From Daphnia carinata (lineage: Eukaryota > Arthropoda > Branchiopoda > Diplostraca > Daphniidae), in NCBI RefSeq assembly GCF_022539665.2, contig NC_081335.1, forward strand, positions 9,274,449-9,338,448: a stretch of DNA of 64,000 nt. The letters are read 5' to 3'. This document shows positions 12,101-21,690 of the stretch, in pieces (position 1 is the first letter of the stretch; every line of letters begins with the position of its first letter). The translations under genes were made by a program, and so were the position numbers. The notes under the pieces were generated by a model. It searched no databases. It was not told the origin of the DNA and saw only the letters and a list, made by a program, of their open reading frames with translations.

Positions 12101-13047
12101 GGGTTCTCTTTGCTCCCCACCTATTGGTACGTCGTCCGTCCAAATAAACCGGAGGGCGTCTCGATCTTCGGGATTTATTTCCACTTGAAGGAAGGCCTTT
12201 TCGATATCCCCCACCCAGGCTATGCGATTCCAACGGAATCTTAACAAAACTTCTAACAACTCGGGGTTCAAATTATCTCCTGTCTCCAAACAATCATTTA
12301 AGGAGAGCTCGAGATCCCCCCGAGCAGAAGCGTCGAAAACAGGCTGGATTTTTGTAGTAATGGCTTCGTTGCGAACTACAGGTCGATGTGGCAGATAATA
12401 CTCGGGTCCCGTTATCTGGCCATCGGAACTACTTCCCAATCTGCTTACATAACCTGACCGTATATATTCTTGGATTTGATGGTGATAGGCTTTAAATAAA
12501 CTCGGATCCTCTTGGAGGCGGCGTAGAAGGCGTTTATATCGGGACAAGGCCTGATGGTAATTGGAGTTAAGTAGATCCTTTTTGTCCGGTCGCCATGGAA
12601 GAGGTACCGAGTAACGGCCGCTTGAACTCCTCGTGATCAAGTTGCTAAATTCAGTTAATGGATTCGGCTCGTTTCCACCGTGGTGTGGGTCGGAAATACC
12701 AAAGTGTTCCAGGTCCCAAAATCTACGCAGGTCTTCGTTTCCATTTTCTTTTTCATCGGGAAATAATTCAACTCCCATAACCGTAGAAAGGGTTAAAATA
12801 CCAGACGCACCAGGGCGTTTTTCTTGTCCAAATACCAACCACCCAAACTTGCTTGAAATAGCAAGCAATCCACTTTGGCAAGAAATGGTTTTGTAGTTTA
12901 CTATGCGGGTACAATAATCGGCTCCTAAGAGGAAGTCGACACTATTAAGACCCGGGCAATGCGACGCAATTCGCTCATCTGCCATAATACGATCAGACAA
13001 TTCTGTCACCGCATATATTTTTGGTGCCGGTAAATCCAGACATAGTG
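9149..13047 (-). CDS. pol: BEL pol: RT, RNase H, integrase
   Basis: An uninterrupted frame of about 1,290 codons. RT motifs include FDASARGDLELSLNDCL, WVGDIEKAFLQVEI and the catalytic YMDDLLAG. RNase H shows LHAFCDASEKAYGAVVYF, LPRLELLGALLASRL and LWSDSTVALGWI. Integrase has the HHCC finger (HTHLTSLHAG ... CGRCRRY), then the Asp of SGVDFMGPIYV, the Asp of LMSDNGTPF and the Glu of APWWGGFWERLIR. The C-terminal part includes a typical BEL region (LEQIVMVRDDFRPR) and a basic end KKRKRR. The true protein is the continuation of gag-protease; the frame is split from it near 13,040. Catalytic residues are all present. Confidence 0.93.
9173..9183 (-). other. BEL polypurine tract
   Basis: On the - strand the sequence gagaggggag lies immediately before the TG of the 3' LTR. 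This is the expected place and composition for the plus-strand primer. Confidence 0.75.
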
Positions 13048-14648
13048 CCGGTTTTGGCTAGGGCATTGAGTTCAAAACGCTCACTCCCGGCTCGAGTACC
13101 ACTTATTTCAAGGCAAAGACAGCGAATAGCTGTGGGTTCAACAATATTTTTAGAGCCAAATGAGCATATAGGAAGCGTTTGAACTTGTACGACTTCGAGT
13201 CCCAATTCTTCAGCGACATGGTCAGTGACATAGGATCGTTGACTCCCCTCGTCGATAAGGCAAGTGACCTTCATTTTGCCTTTGGGCCCGTAAAGAAAAA
13301 CCGTAGCGGTCTTTAGAAAGATATCTCCGCCTTGCGGAAGAGTGGTGCATAGGCTAGCCGAGGTTTTGGTGGTGGACGTTGTTGGGTTGTTTCGTACGTC
13401 TTGATTAGGCTGGTCTTTATCGTCTCGACACAAGGCGGTGTGATGACGACGCTTGCATCTCCTGCAATTAGGATTTGGGTTCTTGCAGTTAGATACTTGA
13501 TGTCCTTTTCGCAGACAAGCGTAACAAAGCCTCCCAAGCTTTACCGCTTCTAATTTTTTCGGTAGAGGCAAGGGACATTTGAGTGGAGAATGGGGTAGGC
13601 GACAAAAGACGCATTCGTTCCGGGAATCCCCTTTAAACCCGGTTCTCGTCATCGAGGTCATCGAGGCGACCGAAGGAATCAACCTAGTCTTTTTAGTTTC
13701 ATAACCAGTAAAGGTCTCCTCCGTGTTCGTACGTTTCCGAACGGAGGATTCAGAAGACTGGCTCCTCTCCTGGCTCATTACTTCCTTACGAAGGAAGGCC
13801 AAAACATCCTTGACATCGGCTTGATCTTCCCGATCAGATGCGGAGCGGTACCAAGCGGTGCGTAGGTTTCTGGGTAAGCGGTCCACCAGATGAGATACGA
13901 AAGGTCGAGCATAACTGTCATACGCCACACCTAAACTTTCAAGGCTGCGTATTCGCACTTCTCCTTCCATCAAGAACTGTTTTAAAGCCTTATGATTTCC
14001 CGGAGGCACCACTGGTAAATTATGGAGCTGTCTAAAATTCTCTTGAATGATTACGTCTGTTGATCCATAGTGAGATTGTAACAGCTCAATAGCCGCACAG
14101 TAGTTAGAGCTGGTCAGAGGTAAACCCTCGACGACGGCTGATGCTTCTCCCTTTAAGGCTTCTTTTAACCTTACGAATTTTTCCAGCGAGGGAAGTCAAG
14201 GTTGATTATGAATCGTGAGCTCATAAAGCCCCCAGAACTCTGGCCACTTTAATGTTTCTCCGGCAAATGTTGGTATCTTGGTTGCCGTAAGTTTCGCTAT
14301 GACTGCTGAAAAAACATGGTGTGATGATATTGGTTCTGGTTCAGATGGGTCAGATGGAGGAGGGACGCTCTGACGACTTTCTTTTGTCTTAGCGATTAAT
14401 CCCCTCGCTTTGTGATATTGTGTTCGGCAATCCTCCATGGCATTAACCCGAGCTTCTAGTTCGTCAGTCTCGGAGTCATCGATCGCGGATTCGTAAAGAG
14501 AGCGGAGAGCATTCCATTTTGAGGCGAGGTCTTCCTCTACCCCATTAAGATCGGGGGCCTCGGGTTTGTCAACTTCTTCGCTAATTCTCCTTAAAACCTC
14601 CTGAAACCTCAGTCTATAAATTTCAATTAGCCGAAGTGTTTTCTCCAT
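12993..14648 (-). pseudogene. gag: BEL gag-protease
   Basis: Begins at ATG 14648 (MEKTLRLIEIYRLRFQEV). A helical N-terminal gag region and the conserved stretch KIPTFAGETLKWPEFW precede an in-frame TGA at 14196-14198. Without that stop the frame continues in register through LKEALKGEASAVVEGLP and the rest of gag. Zinc knuckles follow (CVFCRLPHSPLKC; CYACLRKGHQVSNC; CRRCKRRHHTALC), then a retropepsin-like segment CLIDEGSQRSYV, where DEG stands in place of the common DTG/DSG. A frameshift near 13,040 separates it from pol; BEL elements normally encode a single gag-pol frame. Confidence 0.88.
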
Positions 14649-14942
14649 TTTAACTGGGGTATATGTGCTGAAATGAGAATTATTTAAGATTAGAATTTAA
14701 CAATCAAGTATAGGCATGACAAAATGATAATAACATTTTTTTTTAAATCTAAGTTCCCCTTGGGTGTGAACAATCCTAACGATCTACATGCGTTCAATTC
14801 GTCGATACTTCGCAGTGACGTTTTTTTTTTTTTTTTTTTTTTTTTACTGTTAAAAATGGAACGTAGGTCGTACGCCATAGGACCGTCGTCTTGAACGCGG
14901 CTTACTAATTTCCCCGTTAAATTAGCGAAAGTATAATCTTTC

Positions 14943-15165
14943 CATAGAGCTTTTATCCGGCATCGCGCCGCCCTAGGAACCGACCGAATTTTAGAATTTT
15001 CCTTAGAGCTTCTGTCGACATCGCGCCACTCTAGGAACCGCCGAACTAGAATTTTCCGTAGAGCTTTCTATTGGCATCGCGCCGCTCTAGGAACCGCCGA
15101 ACTAGAATTTTCCGTAGAGCTTTCTATTGGCATCGCGCCGCTCTAGGAACCGACTTACTCAGTCT
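14943..15165 (-). repeat. Tandem ~56-bp repeats in the BEL leader
   Basis: Four copies, starting near 14945, 15004, 15059 and 15115 (spacing 59, 55, 56), share tagagctt, catcgcgccgctctaggaac and gaattttcc. They lie between the primer-binding site and gag, so they are in the 5' untranslated leader. A T-run of 27 nt at 14820-14846 (A-run on the coding strand) lies between the repeats and the gag start. A packaging or regulatory role is possible but unproven. Confidence 0.85.
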
Positions 15166-15228
15166 AATAGAGAGTAACTTATAGGAATGATTCTCACCCC
15201 CTCCCCTCATGAACCTTCTCATTGATTA

Positions 15229-15246
15229 TTCCGGTTCGACGGACCA
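15229..15246 (-). other. BEL candidate primer-binding site
   Basis: On the - strand, directly after the CA of the 5' LTR, the sequence reads tggtccgtcgaaccgg. The leading TGG is complementary to the universal tRNA 3' CCA. I could not match the rest to a specific tRNA. Confidence 0.5.
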
Positions 15247-15812
15247 TGTAAAAAATATCGGGAATTGCCCAGCTCTATGGTCACAATGAGTAGCATTCGT
15301 GAAAAAAGGGGGTTTGATTACTTACTTGTAGGATTTAGGGATTAAGCCTAGGAACTTAAAACAACAATAATCCCGTCGACTTTACACCCACGACTCAGGC
15401 ACCGTGATGTCAATTGATGAAGAACACAATTCGAACATCCAGTTCCCGTCACCGTGGGTGAACGCACACAAGTCGCTCACTATCACCCACGGGCCCCGAA
15501 GGGAAGTATTGATAACACTTACGACACTATTCTATTTTAGTTTTAATAACTCTAATCCACCTAGTTAAAGTACACGACTATTTAATAGTTCGCACAAATA
15601 ACGCACAAGATTCTTTAGTTAACACTATGATACTTCACCTTCTTCCGATAAAGGGTCTTGGTCACTCTGATTTTATCCTCAAGATGCTCCTCTTTATAAG
15701 TTCGGCAAGACGCAATGTCGTCTACCGCTTCGCAACGTTCGCGTTGCGTCCAATTGAAGTTGAAAAGGGTCAATGGGGACGCTTTTCTTCACCTCCTCTT
15801 CCTTTTTTTACA
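15247..15812 (-). repeat. BEL 5' LTR
   Basis: 566 bp, near-identical to 8607-9172. Relative to the element's - strand this is the upstream LTR, so it should hold the promoter. The ORF that appears to start at 15627 on the + strand is a fusion of LTR sequence with the interrupted env and has no meaning as one protein. Confidence 0.95.
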
Positions 15813-17515
15813 AACACTTTAGCCACTCCCCCTGCCACGCCCTCAACAGAAAAATCCACAACAACGAAAAGCGTTACGACGACTACAAAGCCCACAATAA
15901 AAACAACCTTGGGAACAACGACAAAAACAACGGTAAAAACCACGACAACAAATAATCCAGCTACAAGCACAGCAGCCAACAAACCGACAATAACACATAA
16001 AATAACAACGAAACCCAGTATAACAACAACATCAACAAAACCATCCATAACTACAAAACCAATAATCACGTCAACAAGCACTAAACCTACCACTACTACT
16101 AGGCCTACGACAACTATTAAAATAACTTCAACTTCAACTTCAACAACCACTACAACCACAAAGCCTACGTCAACAACAACAACGGCTACTACGACAAGCT
16201 CCACAACAACAGCAACAACAACAACGCACCAACCAAGCACAACTACGCAAAGTACGACGACAGTAAAAGAGATTCCAATGACCCCACAATCGTCAACACA
16301 GACAGCCAGAATGACCCCATTAACTACAACAGAAACAACGTCTACCACAGAAGAAAATCAAATTCGGGCCATCGAGAACAACTTTCCAAATTTACCACCC
16401 GCTGAGTCCCTGTTAATGGATAAAAAAACTAAAGAGTCATTAATTAATGATCATGTGGAAAGCGGTCTACCTAAACACATCGAAGAATTCAACGACAAGA
16501 TTAAATACGAAATAAGCAAAATGCACGACCAATATAAAATCAGCGTTGAAACAGAACACGAGAACAAACTCGCAAAAGAAATTCGAGATGTTTATTGTCA
16601 ACTATCGACAGTCAAAAGAACACAGGCCGTTATCTTAGCTCAAACCAACGGAATTTTGGCCGCAGCAGTAATAGGTTTACCTATCTCTACGAGACTACAA
16701 GGCTTTGGTCAAGCAATGACACTTCAACAATGCGAAGCCAAAAGAATTTTTATATCAGCAAATGAAACAAAATGTGGATTTCAATCGTTCTTTACTTACG
16801 AAGGAAAGAACTGTACGATCGGAACAGATGGATGGTCAATTCACCCATTTTCCGATTTTTTTGGAAAACACCGTTAGTGAATTTGAATGGAAATCCACAC
16901 ACCTGGGAACGCAACTCTACAACAGGAGATTGGATACGCCAGAAACCTAGCATTCACGTGCCTAATCTAGACCTCATTACAGAATTTGAAGAACTCCACC
17001 TTAATGATTTCCACTTCTCGCTGAAAAGTCACCCAGCACACGAGACAATGGAGATGGAACAATTAAATATCCTAAATGACCTAGTAGGCAGAATGCAAGA
17101 AGGAAATTCGAAGTCTGTTGGAGATATTGTGATGTCAGAGCAACAAGATAATCAAATAGGCCACATGTTATCATGGTTCGACAAATTGAAAATAATAGGT
17201 CTATCAGCGATTGGACTTGTGCTTTTCCTCGTATGCTTACGGATATTCATCATTTGCAATCCCATCTCGAAGATTAAAGAACATATACACAGAAAACGGA
17301 AGTTTACAAGCAGATACGATGATGGCATAGAGGAAGAACACGAACTCAATGATACCAGGACGAGAAACAAATTACCATTCAGACATAGCAATCGAACAAC
17401 CGTTCATAAGAGCGGCCGCCCCAGCACAACTGACAACAGAAAGACAAGGTCAAATGCGCTCTCCACGGCCAAGCGCACCAAATTCATTAATATACCCATT
17501 TGTCGAAGAAACTGA
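15813..17515 (+). pseudogene. env: Envelope-like glycoprotein gene, 3' part: mucin-like stalk and membrane anchor
   Basis: Continuation of the gene interrupted at 8606. The first 180 codons are almost entirely Thr with Lys, Pro and Ser, a mucin-like region likely to be heavily O-glycosylated. A helical region with polar and hydrophobic periodicity and a cysteine pair follows. A frameshift near 16,860 moves the reading to the frame that ends at 17,515. That part has a strong transmembrane segment (IIGLSAIGLVLFLVCLRIFI, about 17,191-17,250) and a basic, roughly 90-residue cytoplasmic tail. Together with the signal peptide at 6405 this gives a type I membrane glycoprotein layout. Fusion function is inferred, and the gene is inactive as it stands. 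Confidence 0.75.
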
Positions 17516-18637
17516 CACACCCAAACGATGTACAGGAAAACATACCACGTGCACTTACGTCGTTGGGTATGGGATGGTCTGGGAAGACCTATGTCGTTGC
17601 ATGTCAGAAGCAGATAGCGGTAATTCAGCCAAAAAGTGAAAATCCCCAAAGTCACTGAAATTAAAAGTAGCCACAAAACGTAGCCCTTGACAAGTTAGTT
17701 AATTACATAATAAATTAACAGCCCCCAATAAATAACGCACTTACCAGAATTTAAAAGCTCCAACAATTAAGTTGATTATCATTTTTTTAAATCCTTACCA
17801 TTATCCAATACTCTGAAACTTTATAGTAAAAACAAACAAACAAACAAACTCAAAATAACAATTATTGTATTTCCAACTAACACCTTATCTCCAAAATCAA
17901 AAATTGAACAGGCAAACTAACAAACTCGAATAACAACGTCAAAATCCCAATTAACAGCCTAACTACAAAATCAATAACAAAACCAAATAATAATACAAAA
18001 GAAGAATTTAAAAAATTTTTTTATATAAAGCAAAACAACACTTACGAATAATAGTAATCGTTGTGCGCCGGACGTTTGTACCCGAAATCCAGTGTCACCA
18101 AACCCGACACTTTAAATGCCAGTCGAAACAAACCGAAGAAGAGGCTCCGATCCTCTTCGCGGAATTTCCAGAAAAGGCTCGTAGAAAAAATCGCGTCATC
18201 AAGCCCACGCAAGGCCATATCAATCTGTGGTCGATAATGAAACACGTACACGTTTAGAAACACCCCACTGGAAAACGAAGGAACAAACATAACGACGGCA
18301 CAAGCAGTGTAATCTTCAAAGTAACGAAGAAAACTAACTCACAAAGAAGAATGAGAACACAAGGACCCCTATAAGAAAATGACAAAGACTAAAAAAGTAA
18401 TAAAGAAAGTTTGAAACGAACAGGATCGCCCTGCGGCAAATCCGCATGTCAGCGCGACACAAGAAGCAGACAACATATTAAATGCACGAAAACCTGTTAT
18501 TAAATTAAGAAAAATAGAAACAAGAACTTAAGGGAAAAGAAAAAGCAATGCGACAAACTTTGAAAGATTTTCAAAAATGCGAAACTCTTCCCAGTGTTTC
18601 AACGGCATAAATCCAACAAAGTTTCACAATTCAGAGT
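17516..18637 (+). other. A-rich non-coding stretch after env
   Basis: A-rich on the + strand, like the Gypsy coding strand. It holds a run of caaacaaa repeats (about 17,830-17,850) and a 64-codon ORF (18,063-18,257) with many charged residues and no known motif. No LTR, polypurine tract or RNA gene could be recognised. Confidence 0.4.
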
Positions 18638-19357
18638 GTGCATCACATACCATTAATTCATCTCAAAATGGCAAATAATTTCATCACCAAAGTTTACGAC
18701 TGTAAATGTACCATCATCCCCAGGAAGATGGAAAAGGTATACGAATTAATCACCATCAACGACACCGAAAGTGAGGATAGTCAACAGGACTGCAGAGCAA
18801 AAGAAAGTGCGAAAAGTGCGGATGAAAACAAGCAATTAGTGCAATACATGGGATGGAATGGAATAGAAACAGAAAAGAACGACTTCTTCGCAAATAAAGA
18901 GAAAGCGAATGACAGCAGTGAATCAAGTGAGGATGAAAACGAGGGTTTAACGGCGTATAGTGGAATAGCACCCGATTGCGAAAGTGTCTACAGTGTTGAT
19001 TTTATATTAGGAAATGACAGTAACACTTATCTTCAGTGTGAACCTTCCCAAAAACGGAATAAGCCGGACGACCAAAAAAGGGAAACAGAGGCATGCAAAA
19101 ATTGTCGGATGAAAACGATAGCATCGCTATCAGCAGCCCAAGCAGAAAAAATCCAACTACGAAGACAAGCCATGATAGACTTAGAAAACGGAAAACTTTC
19201 ATTGACGATGATGGGAGCTCCAATGCAGGTAATAAGAAGGTGCATCCAAAATAAATTCAAAAGGCAACAAGGTTGGCCGAGACAGAAGATGGCCACATTC
19301 CTCAATGAAAGATTCGAAGAGACAGACGCTACTCCACACCAGCATACGAAGATGTAG
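18638..19357 (+). CDS. Acidic, serine-rich ORF of unknown function
   Basis: 239 codons. The start may be 18,638 or the later in-frame ATG at 18,668. The middle is strongly acidic and Ser-rich (NDSSESSEDENEG), PEST-like. The C-terminal third is basic and predicted helical (AQAEKIQLRRQAMIDLENGK; RRCIQNKFKRQQGW). It overlaps the ankyrin ORF by 53 nt in a different frame. The first ankyrin helix already lies in the overlap, so the two may be one protein joined by a +1 shift, or one gene broken by an indel. The A-rich strand bias matches the Gypsy env, which suggests a shared origin. Confidence 0.55.
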   Translation: MHHIPLIHLKMANNFITKVYDCKCTIIPRKMEKVYELITINDTESEDSQQDCRAKESAKSADENKQLVQYMGWNGIETEKNDFFANKEKANDSSESSEDENEGLTAYSGIAPDCESVYSVDFILGNDSNTYLQCEPSQKRNKPDDQKRETEACKNCRMKTIASLSAAQAEKIQLRRQAMIDLENGKLSLTMMGAPMQVIRRCIQNKFKRQQGWPRQKMATFLNERFEETDATPHQHTKM

Positions 19358-20069
19358 GTACGACATTACCGATCTTTTACTGTCCTTCGGAGCGGACCCA
19401 GAGATACTCTATCACGGCAAAACAATTGGCCATATCGCAGCGGCCGAAAATGATCTACTGTTACTGAGGATCCTAAAGTATAAGAACTGCGAATTTACAG
19501 CTCGCAACTACAACGGAGAAACTCCCTTAATGTTGGCAATCTCACACGAAAACCAAGAATGTGCAAATTTAATATGGACACCAACTAACATCAACATTGC
19601 AACACCTGACGGCAGAACCGTTTTGCATTATTTAGCCATGTATGGCCTAGAGGACCTGGCCACCCAAATTTGCGCAAAGAGAATCATCAATATCAACCAA
19701 CAAGAAGACTCAGGCAAAACCGCCTTACACGAAGCAGCCGGATTCAACCGAATCGACATGATCGAGCTTTTACTGCTACACGGAGCAGACGCAAGGATGA
19801 AAGACTCCCATGGACGCGCGGCTGGATCAGAAACATGCAGCACAAGAGCGCAAACCATATTCCAAAAATGGGAACTAAAACATAACAGTAATTCCCTGGC
19901 TAAAACTAGAAGAAAAGAACACCAACAATACAGCCGCGAGGAAAATGATCAAGCCGTAATCAACATAGCCGAAATACCAGGCAGAAAGAAAAGCAAGAAT
20001 AAAAGAAGAAAAGAAAGAAGACAATACACCAACAACCTTATTAAAATCACATACAACTTTTTTTCTTAA
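19305..20069 (+). CDS. Ankyrin-repeat protein (IkB-like arrangement possible)
   Basis: About 254 codons with five ankyrin-like repeats. Recognisable units are TLLHTSIRRCRYDITDLLL, KTIGHIAAAENDLLLLRIL, GETPLMLAISHENQECANLI, GRTVLHYLAMYGLEDLATQI and GKTALHEAAGFNRIDMIELL, ending in LHGADARMKDSHGR. The C-terminus is very basic (KKSKNKRRKERRQ), a possible nuclear signal. Ankyrin repeats mediate protein binding; an acidic N-terminal region followed by ankyrin repeats resembles IkB proteins, but no DSGxxS degron is visible. There is no intron-like gap. It follows the env remnant on the same A-rich strand, so it could be a captured gene carried by the retroelement. Confidence 0.75.
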   Translation: MKDSKRQTLLHTSIRRCRYDITDLLLSFGADPEILYHGKTIGHIAAAENDLLLLRILKYKNCEFTARNYNGETPLMLAISHENQECANLIWTPTNINIATPDGRTVLHYLAMYGLEDLATQICAKRIININQQEDSGKTALHEAAGFNRIDMIELLLLHGADARMKDSHGRAAGSETCSTRAQTIFQKWELKHNSNSLAKTRRKEHQQYSREENDQAVINIAEIPGRKKSKNKRRKERRQYTNNLIKITYNFFS

Positions 20070-20075
20070 ATTTTA

Positions 20076-20388
20076 GGTGAAGGAACAAGTTTTATTTTTC
20101 AACCATAGCAACAACTGTAGTCGGTGACGGAAAATGCAAATTGGAGGACCAATTCTTCTTACCGTAGAGGGGAAGGAATGTAACGAGCCCAAAGGCTATC
20201 CAAAGGAAGCCACACCTCATACATCCCTCAAGCGTTTCACAAGTGAAAGTGAACGTATCTCCTCCCACTTCACCTTCATAATTTGTATCCTTTACTAGTA
20301 TAAATACTGCATGATTGTAACATGTAATTCGGAGTTGTTTCGGCAACTCACTGAAAATACACGAGGTATTAGAAACTTTACAACGCAA
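20076..20388. other. Boundary segment, unassigned
   Basis: Lies between the ankyrin ORF and the C-terminal end of the P-type transposase remnant. A 98-codon - strand ORF (20,092-20,388) has no family signature. The A-richness of the + strand ends near 20,080, which may mark the end of the retroelement. Confidence 0.35.
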
Positions 20389-21690
20389 TCAACGACGTTC
20401 GTCTTCCAAAACAGCCTTTAGGTCAGCGGCTTGCACGTCGCATTCTTTAGCAGTCCTTTGTATGCACTTAGTCATCTTTACTAAGATGTTCATTTCTTCA
20501 TAATTTTCAACGTTTGCAACCTTCACTACCGACGATAATCGGGCTCCGAGTGATACATAACGGATAATGTGTTGAAACGAAGTAACTGTAGGATGTGAGT
20601 CCACGGATCGAACTATACCAAATAACCTCTAAAAAGCGATGAAGGAAATTATCATCATAACATAGTCAAGACATAACATTTATGGCAATTACCTCCACAG
20701 GATCCTGGTTTAGTTTACCAGTTAGGACTACACTATAATTAGCGTTAAACAATTTTTCGGTGAGTGCAATGACACTCTGAATTGTAATCCTCCATCCGCG
20801 AAGTGTTGTATAGGAACAAAACATTTCTTTACTTTTATCCTTTTAATAAACCCTTTCGGTGTGGGCTAGAACTGCTAGCATATTGTCAAGAATGTTTTTC
20901 TTCTCAGCCCAATTTGCTATTGTAATACTCTCTTTGCAAAAGCGTCCATTCAGGACATCGAAGATGTCATTCAGCAGTTTCGTTAACCTTTCGATGGTAT
21001 TTGAATCTGAAAAAATAGGTTCAAAATTGACGAAATACATTGCTATGATTGATTCCTTTTATCTCTAGTTGAAAGGATCGGTTACCTGCAAACAGTGCCG
21101 TAATTTTCTCCTCCTCGGGTGATTCGGCAGTCTGATTGTGATACAAATAAAATCCTAGTGCATTGGTGTTTGAAAACAATCGCGCTGCCAACCGAACATT
21201 CATTTTTTGAAAATTATTTGGATGTAGCATGTCATTTGTAAGCCGACAACAAACCATAAGTTGTTTTCCTCTCTGAACGCAGAACAATCTTCATAAGACT
21301 TATAGTTCACTTCTAATTCTTGAAACCGGAATCAAATAAAACGTTAATACATTCTCGACAGGTATAACGTTGAGTAAGAAATTTTCAATTACCTGAACAA
21401 TTCTATGCTTCTCCATATGACTGCGTGTACATTTAAGAAGGTGTGGCACATCGGTTAACTAGTGAATTAAGATTTCGTCGTCCATTGGATGACTTATGGC
21501 ATTATTACCGCCTTTGTCACCAGAAATACAAAAATTACCCATAACTGATTTGTTGGTGAAACACCGTCACAAACAGTAGCTATGGCAATTGCACCGGCAC
21601 GGTCATCAATTCAAGAAATTCCTTTCGTTATCAGCTCAATCAGAACCATTGCTGGAGCAGCGCCCTCAGTGCCCCCACACGGCACGACTG
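20389..21690 (-). pseudogene. P-element/THAP9-type transposase, partial with introns
   Basis: Reading on the - strand, pieces of the transposase RNase H-like region occur in family order: VCDGVSPTNQLW (near 21,565), DVPHLLKCTRSHMEKHRIVQ (about 21,450-21,393), LHPNNFQKMNVRLAARLF, LTKLLNDIFDVLNGR, then LFNANYSVVLTGKLNQDPVE and RLFGIVRSVDSHP. Introns are visible: 21,007-21,085 (gtaacc ... tttcag, joining FA to DSNT) and about 20,632-20,691 (joining NQDPVE to RLFG); another probably lies near 21,330-21,392. Stops and shifts (near 20,843, 21,240, 21,470) disable it. The N-terminal THAP DNA-binding domain is absent. It ends at a TGA near 20,389. Confidence 0.75.

Larger units (their letters stand above)
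8607..15812 (-). mobile_element. BEL/Pao LTR retrotransposon, nearly complete
   Basis: Two 566-bp LTRs (8607-9172 and 15247-15812), both starting TG and ending CA, differ at only a few positions. A 5-bp duplication aacac flanks the element (8602-8606 and 15813-15817), in the usual BEL/Pao range. On the - strand the order is 5' LTR, primer-binding site, repeat-rich leader, gag-protease, pol, polypurine tract, 3' LTR. Near-identical LTRs indicate a recent insertion compared with the decayed Gypsy host. One nonsense codon and one frameshift break an otherwise continuous gag-pol. Confidence 0.95.
2735..17640 (+). mobile_element. Ty3/Gypsy-like env-bearing retroelement, decayed
   Basis: The gene order gag, RT, RNase H, integrase, envelope-like protein on the + strand is that of an errantivirus-like Ty3/Gypsy element. 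A BEL/Pao element (8607-15812) interrupts the last gene. All reading frames are broken by stops or frameshifts, and the end of gag and the protease appear to be deleted near 3370-3405. No LTR pair could be found: the left flank (1591-2735) and the right flank (17516-20075) share no obvious repeat. The coding strand is strikingly A-rich, as in many retroelements. The element may extend to about 20,075 if the acidic and ankyrin ORFs belong to it. Confidence 0.85.

Noticed and set aside
15627-15812. N-terminal 62 codons of a long + strand ORF continuing into the Thr-rich env part
   Set aside because: These codons lie in the BEL LTR; the same peptide opens the ORF at 8987. The join is accidental, created by the insertion.
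15770-16348. Val-rich 192-codon ORF on the - strand
   Set aside because: Exact antisense shadow of the Thr-rich (aca/act) repeat; no start context or motif.
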